From positions 435,001 to 499,000 of the forward strand of contig JAAOOA010000164.1 of assembly GCA_012861695.1 (NCBI GenBank): a stretch of DNA of 64,000 nucleotides, written 5' to 3'. The translations under genes were made by a program, and so were the position numbers. The DNA is from Trematomus loennbergii. Lineage: Eukaryota; Chordata; Actinopteri; Perciformes; Nototheniidae. Shown one piece after another: positions 59,171-64,000 of this stretch. The notes under the pieces were generated by a model, which was not told the origin of the DNA, searched no databases, and saw nothing but the letters and a program-made list of their open reading frames with translations. Position 1 is the stretch's first letter. Each line of letters opens with the position of its first letter.

Positions 59171-60442
59171 CATATAGATTCCAACTTTTTCTTGTCACAT
59201 ATCAACAAAGATAAAAACACTGTTATTTTTATGACAATACAACGGACAGATGACATTCTAACAAGATAATTACTGTTCTTTACTTCATCTGTCAGTGGTC
59301 ATAATATTATGGCTGATCAGTGTGACACACAGTGGAGGGGGGACAACTTTTTAAATACTTATCCTTAAGATCCATTTGAAGTCTGCTCTTCTGATTCTGT
59401 TTGAGCTGTGATCTTGTGTTACTCTGTTGCACGAGCACAATTACGCAATTTCATTATTCTTAGTACTTTGGACTTAAAAACAGGTATTGGCATTGATAAA
59501 GACCAATACACGCTAGATTTCTTTTTTTATAACCAGTCATTCTCCTCATCCATTTTACCCAAGCGACTAAGTAACTAGCACTCTTACAACAGGATATGTT
59601 ATACCAGAGAGGGTGATAGTCATCTGGACTAAAATAATCGAAGATGGTTTGTTCTCTTGTTGAACCTCAAAAAAGGGACCATACTACGAAGAGTCTTGAG
59701 AAGTTGAGTATGCTCTCAGAAGTAGTTTCGCACTAAAGTTAAACTATGCACTGGTCATAGGACTCACATCTAGCACACACAAAATACAACAGCACATTCT
59801 ACTGATACAGGGTACTTGCTTATTCCTGTACTAGATACTAGAGCAACCCCTACTAGTGTACTTAGTGTGGGCTGATGTGAACTGGTTCCCCTGTGGGAGC
59901 TACATTACTCCACAGGCCAGTTAATTCCCTGATTCTCGTGATGGTGCCACGACTAAATATCTAGGCCTAATAAATGATATCGGTTTTCACCTTGGTGGAA
60001 GGACAAAGCGACAAAGGGCGTGTGACTCACTGACCATAGCTGTATGGACTTGTTGCTGAGACTGTTCCTGACAACATATCCCAAAACTCATCTCAACTTG
60101 ACCTTCAGTTACTGGAAGCTCACCATAGCTTTGGATCTTCTGAAGCAGGGCCCGCAGAACCATTCAGATAGAATGGGTCAGCTTAACTGTGTCGCTTGGA
60201 AGCCCTCCAATCAGGGTTTACTCCATGCTTCCAGTGGTCGTCTGAGAGGACTTCAACTGAACAGTATCTGAAATGCAGCCTCCAAAGCTTCATTCTGTAC
60301 CTTAACCTCCTTTCCAACTAAGACCATTAAGTAATGTAGCCGAGACTCAAGGAGGACACTAATCAATAACTGGCCAATTTAAGGTCTGGACTATATCGTG
60401 CCCTATTAAAGGCCAGTATAACATGATCAGGATGCTGATGGG
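59171..60442. other. Unassigned sequence inside the right arm
   Basis: About 1.3 kb with no recognisable gene or element. Short open frames (for example 60044-60271) have no recognisable features. Confidence 0.3.
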
Positions 60443-60962
60443 AGTCCCAGCAGCTTCTACTAAAGCCAGTCCCTTCCTCCCAGGACTTCGGGTGGCAGAA
60501 TACGCCGTGAAGTTGTTTGCGGCCTGCCAGTAAACCCAAAGCAGAAGAAGAAGACGTCAGCGGCTTAATTTCCTAATCCTCCCCCAGAGACTTATTCCGG
60601 TGTGAACGCGATCTGTACATGTAGTTCATGAGAACTCTGATGAACCTTTGTGGGAAAAGTACTGCGGTGTGAAAGCGCCTCTTAGCCACGTTCACACCAC
60701 GTACTTTGCAGTACTCAGTGCCCGGCACTCAGTGTGGGGCACTCAGTGCCCCACAGGGACTGAGTACAGATCGCGTTCACACCGGAGTACTTCCCTGAGG
60801 GAAGATTACGCAAATGAAGCCGCTGACGTCACTTCTTCTTCTTCTGCTTTGGGTTTACTGGCAGGCCGCAAACAACTTCACGGCTTATACTGCCACCCGA
60901 AGTCCCCGGCCGGAAGTCCCCGGAGTTGGGGACTGGCTTCAGTAGAAGCTGCTGGGACTCCC
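60443..60962. mobile_element. Foldback element made of Harbinger ends
   Basis: The left arm 60443-60613 and right arm 60770-60962 are inverted copies (GTTTGCGGCCTGCCAGTAAA and TTTACTGGCAGGCCGCAAAC; CCGGTGTGAACGCGAT and ATCGCGTTCACACCGG). The unit is the left end of the Harbinger at 40085-40230. No coding sequence. Confidence 0.75.
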
Positions 60963-60985
60963 AGCAGCTTCTACTGAAGCCTTCC
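60937..60985. repeat. Short perfect palindrome
   Basis: GGCTTCAGTAGAAGCTGCTG and CAGCAGCTTCTACTGAAGCC, 23-bp arms around a single base. Part of the Harbinger-derived family. Confidence 0.85.
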
Positions 60986-61335
60986 GAGTAAATCGCCAGA
61001 ACGCCGACACCTCCTCATCACTCCACCGCTCCCATGTTTTTTTTTTGTGTTGCCATAAGTTATTCTCTTCCGTTGGTGCGCGGGGCTAATGCTAATGCTA
61101 ATAATGCTAATGCCAGCAAATACAATGGCGGCTTCAAAAAACATTTCAGAGTTTTACGGGGCGTGGTTTGCAATTCTCCCAGGAGAGTACCACCTCTCTA
61201 GCAGGCACTAAACATGGGGCTAAAAGTGCCCTGAACCAAGTGAACTTTTTGGTGTGAACGCAACGGGCACTGGCACTAACGGAACTAAAGGGGAAAAGTA
61301 CGGGTGAAAGTACTCCGGTGTGAACGCGGCTATTG
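60986..61335. mobile_element. Harbinger-derived right end
   Basis: Matches 46520-46546 joined to 47433-47785, ending CTCCGGTGTGAACGCGGC. It supplies the empty site for the solo LTR at 46547. Confidence 0.7.
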
Positions 61336-62171
61336 ATTCATTAATACTGACAATAATTATTATCAAACCATTATTATTGAATGTGTACGTTTATTTCAAA
61401 CACTTTAATGTGTTGTAGAGAAGGATCTCATCCTTAATCAAAGATATATCTGTTTTACAAAAAATCAAGCAAATGTAACATTTGAATAGAACAGCCGCAG
61501 TATGCACACGGCTCTGGATCTGTGGGCGGAGCTTTCATGCTCATGTAGCAATAACACTTCCGCATAGCCTGCACTCGTGTTTCCTCGCGCCCCTCTCCTC
61601 TGGAAGCCTCCTCCCTCCTCGACTCCTCCTCCGCACGCATTTAAGGAATCATGACGTCCTTCAATGATCGATTTCCGGGTCAAGTTGAAGATGGATATTG
61701 GGATAAACCTTGTGAGTTTTCTTGATAAATCAGTAGACAGATATGATTGTGTTGTCTGTGTGTGGAGATGTTTGATGACAGCAGCAATGGACTGCAGAAT
61801 CAGTCAGTACACTGTGACGGGAGCTTAATTGGGACAACTGTAGTTAAACATATTAAGTTGTCAATTGCAGATAGTTGCTCTTCTTAATTCACTTTACATG
61901 TCTTGAGGCTACGGTTGTGTTTTAAATGAAATGATTTACTTAAAAAAAATGACAGTGCTAACAGTAAATTAACAATTGTCTTTAATTGTCAGGTCCAATT
62001 AAGAAATGTTTAAGGTTCCATCATGTCTTTATGTTTTAAAAATAACAATTGGAAAGAGAAATCCTGAGTTTAAAGTAGGTGTTGTTGCAATTAATGTCCA
62101 CTAGATGTCAGTAGTCTGCTGGAGTCCATGTTCAGAATGAATAGGTAAAGGACAGTTTTCAGTAAGACCAT
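61336..62171. other. Unassigned sequence inside the right arm
   Basis: No gene is recognised. The last ~110 bp (62060-62171) mirror 50446-50570. 61590-61650 is CT-rich. Confidence 0.35.
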
Positions 62172-62563
62172 GGGTGTTTCTCAATCGCGAGTACGCTTGC
62201 TTGGTAGCACATGTCTGCCGAGCATCTTGCTTCAGAAGTGAGTCAAGAATACTTCCTGCCATTCGGAAAACAAAGAGTGGAACAGGCTAGCAAGTGTGCA
62301 GGTGTGCGTCATATGAGAGGCCCCGCCTTACATCTTCCGCCACAGATTTGGGGAAATTGGTCCGTGCGCAAAGCATTGTGGGGATTTTAAGACCGCGGAG
62401 TCTACTCATGTGCAGCCTCGATATTTCTCCAAACGGAGTACGCCGGGCTCAGTAGATTTCCAAGTATGCTGGAGATTGGAACAGTACTTCGGTGGCACTC
62501 GATGACGTAGTATGCTTGAAATAGTGGCTCTGAAGCAGCTTTACTCGCGATTGAGAAACACCC
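62172..62563. mobile_element. MITE B, right-arm copy
   Basis: Mirror of 50054-50445, same length and same perfect ends. Confidence 0.75.
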
Positions 62564-62566
62564 TCT

Positions 62567-63634
62567 GGCTGCGTTTCACTTCGGTTAAATGGATTCCTTG
62601 CGTCCCTCACTTGCGTCGTTTCCCTGCGACTAGTCCCCCACCAGGGAAGCATGGAGAGACGCAAGGAAACCACGAGAAGCAGGGAAATGAGTTTTAAGAG
62701 CAATGGGACGTCCTTTCCTCCGGAGCGTCACGTGAAGCGACGTCCGTTTGTGATGACGCTGCACAGCTGTTCGTCTGACAGCAGCTCTGTCCCCGTTATT
62801 TTTCACAAACACCCCGCCTCTATTAGTACACATTTACTGACACAAACATTTGTATCATCTGTTGTAGACCCAAATATATTAAATCAAATAAGAACTCATT
62901 CTCAAAAAAGATAAACGCCATTCTTAAAATGTATAAACGAACAATAGTTTGATTAATATTGATTAGAGTGCACAATAGAAATAAAATAATTGAGAGAAGA
63001 AAAAGAGATATGTTATCTATCAAAACCCAGTTAGATTAACATTCATTGGATTGCACACTTTGTTTGTTTGTGTGGATATGTAGCAAATCAACATTTTAAA
63101 TAGCACTTAATGACTGACTGAATGGAAATGACAATAAATGAAAATGTAAAACGAAAAAAGCGATCATGAAAATGTTTCCAATAAATGAATAAAATGATTT
63201 TTGACCACTTTGTTGTTCAGATATATCACATATTTGTAACTGAATGATGCATTCATTGAAACAAAACACAGTATAAACTGAGGAGTGAGTCCCGTGAGTT
63301 TCATGTGTTTTCTTCACTCCGCTGGGAAACTCTGCTCTCATGTCAAGAAGCATCAGATCAGTGCATGCGCTGCATCGTCCAATCAGTGAGCGATACACAG
63401 TAAGGGGGCGGGGCGAGTGTCTGAGGATTTCATCGAAGGATGGTCTGGTGGTTCCTCGATTATAGCTCCTCCATTATCGCTCCTCGCTCCTCGCTCCTCG
63501 CTCCTCGCTCCTCGCTCCTCCGGCAAAAATAAGGCCATTGGGACGCTACTCAAGATGGCGCAGACAAATCAACTTCCGGTGAGACCGAGACCGAGGAGCG
63601 AGGAAATTAAAAATAAGAGAAGTGAAACGCAGCC
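62567..63634. mobile_element. MITE A, right-arm copy
   Basis: Mirror of 49009-50050, with one more 7-bp unit and small differences near its outer end. Confidence 0.65.
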
Positions 63635-63654
63635 CAAGTGATTGATTTCTTGAA

Positions 63655-64000
63655 AAATTATATAACTGGCTGAATTTATCTTTAACACTTCAAAAGCAAA
63701 AAAATGCTCAGGGATGAATACAGGTCAGTCATTTATTTATTATTGTCAACTCCGCTGACCAAAAGACCTCATGAAAGATGACACAGGAAGTGAGGATACC
63801 CAGCCCGGAGGAAGCCCGGGGTCCCCTTCTGGAGCCAGGCCCAGAAGGAGGACTCGTCGGCGAGCGTCTGGTGGCCGGGCTTGCCACGGAGCCCGGCCGG
63901 GCACAGCCCGAAAAACGTGGGCAACACCTCTGCTTCTCCGTCCCGCGGGCCCACCACCTACGGGAAACAGCGATGGGGTCGGGTGCGCTGCCAGAAGGGT
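63655..64000 (+). mobile_element. LINE endonuclease fragment, composite copy 3 (truncated by window)
   Basis: Plus-strand equivalent of 48652-48975: flank AAATGCTCAGGGATGAATAC, then the GC-rich leader ahead of the endonuclease, up to the window end. It contains the GCGGGCCCACCACCTACGGG segment that composite copy 2 also has. Confidence 0.8.

Larger units (their letters stand above)
56791..64000 (-). repeat. Inverted repeat, right arm (cut by window end)
   Basis: Reverse complement of 48652-53823, with an additional block 58946-62060 and without the 1088-bp hAT. A 7-bp minisatellite has five units here (near 63480) against four in the left arm. The arm continues past the window. Confidence 0.9.

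Overview
The window is nuclear DNA of a bony fish, most likely a percomorph. The evidence is spliced genes with GT-AG introns, a cluster of fish-type interferon-induced very large GTPase (GVIN/VLIG) genes with fibronectin III exons, long CA/TG microsatellites, and fish-type Tc1, hAT, PIF/Harbinger, L1, L2-like and APE-endonuclease LINE elements. There are no prokaryotic genes, no CRISPR array, and I found no tRNA or rRNA genes.

Layout. 1-8420: GVIN copy 1 on the minus strand, 3' end outside the window, broken by a hAT element and an L1. 8421-14841: upstream flank, a Tc1, a CA repeat and a degenerate ~350-bp tandem repeat that lies downstream of copy 2. 14842-22127: GVIN copy 2, minus, a head-to-tail duplicate of copy 1 (position 1 matches 16368). 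22128-30266: intergenic, with repeats of the upstream flank, Tc1 pieces and a 728-bp hAT MITE with a perfect 8-bp target duplication. 30267-37864: GVIN copy 3, plus, head-to-head with copy 2. 37865-39600: its 3' flank, the mirror of that of copy 2. 39600-48970: nested transposons: a Harbinger element with a HARBI1-like transposase, two copies of a Harbinger-end/LINE composite, an intact-looking three-exon gene encoding a repeat-rich coiled-coil protein, and a solo LTR. 48652-64000: a large, very similar inverted repeat (arms 48652-53823 and 56791-64000, the second cut by the window end) around a ~3-kb spacer. The inner edge of the arms coincides with the terminal base of a hAT transposon.

How it fits together. 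The real gene content is one immune GTPase family in three copies. Each has a short first exon, a small second exon, FN3 exons and a giant terminal exon of 3.9-4.6 kb carrying the GTPase (P-loop GVQSTGKST, switch DTEG) and, in copy 3, a C-terminal CPFC zinc-like motif. All copies carry many single-base frameshifts, so they are either pseudogenes or genes read through an error-prone assembly. Some lesions are clearly biological: hAT in copy 1, L1 in copy 1, loss of the CPFC module in copy 2. Nested insertions allow relative dating of the duplications.
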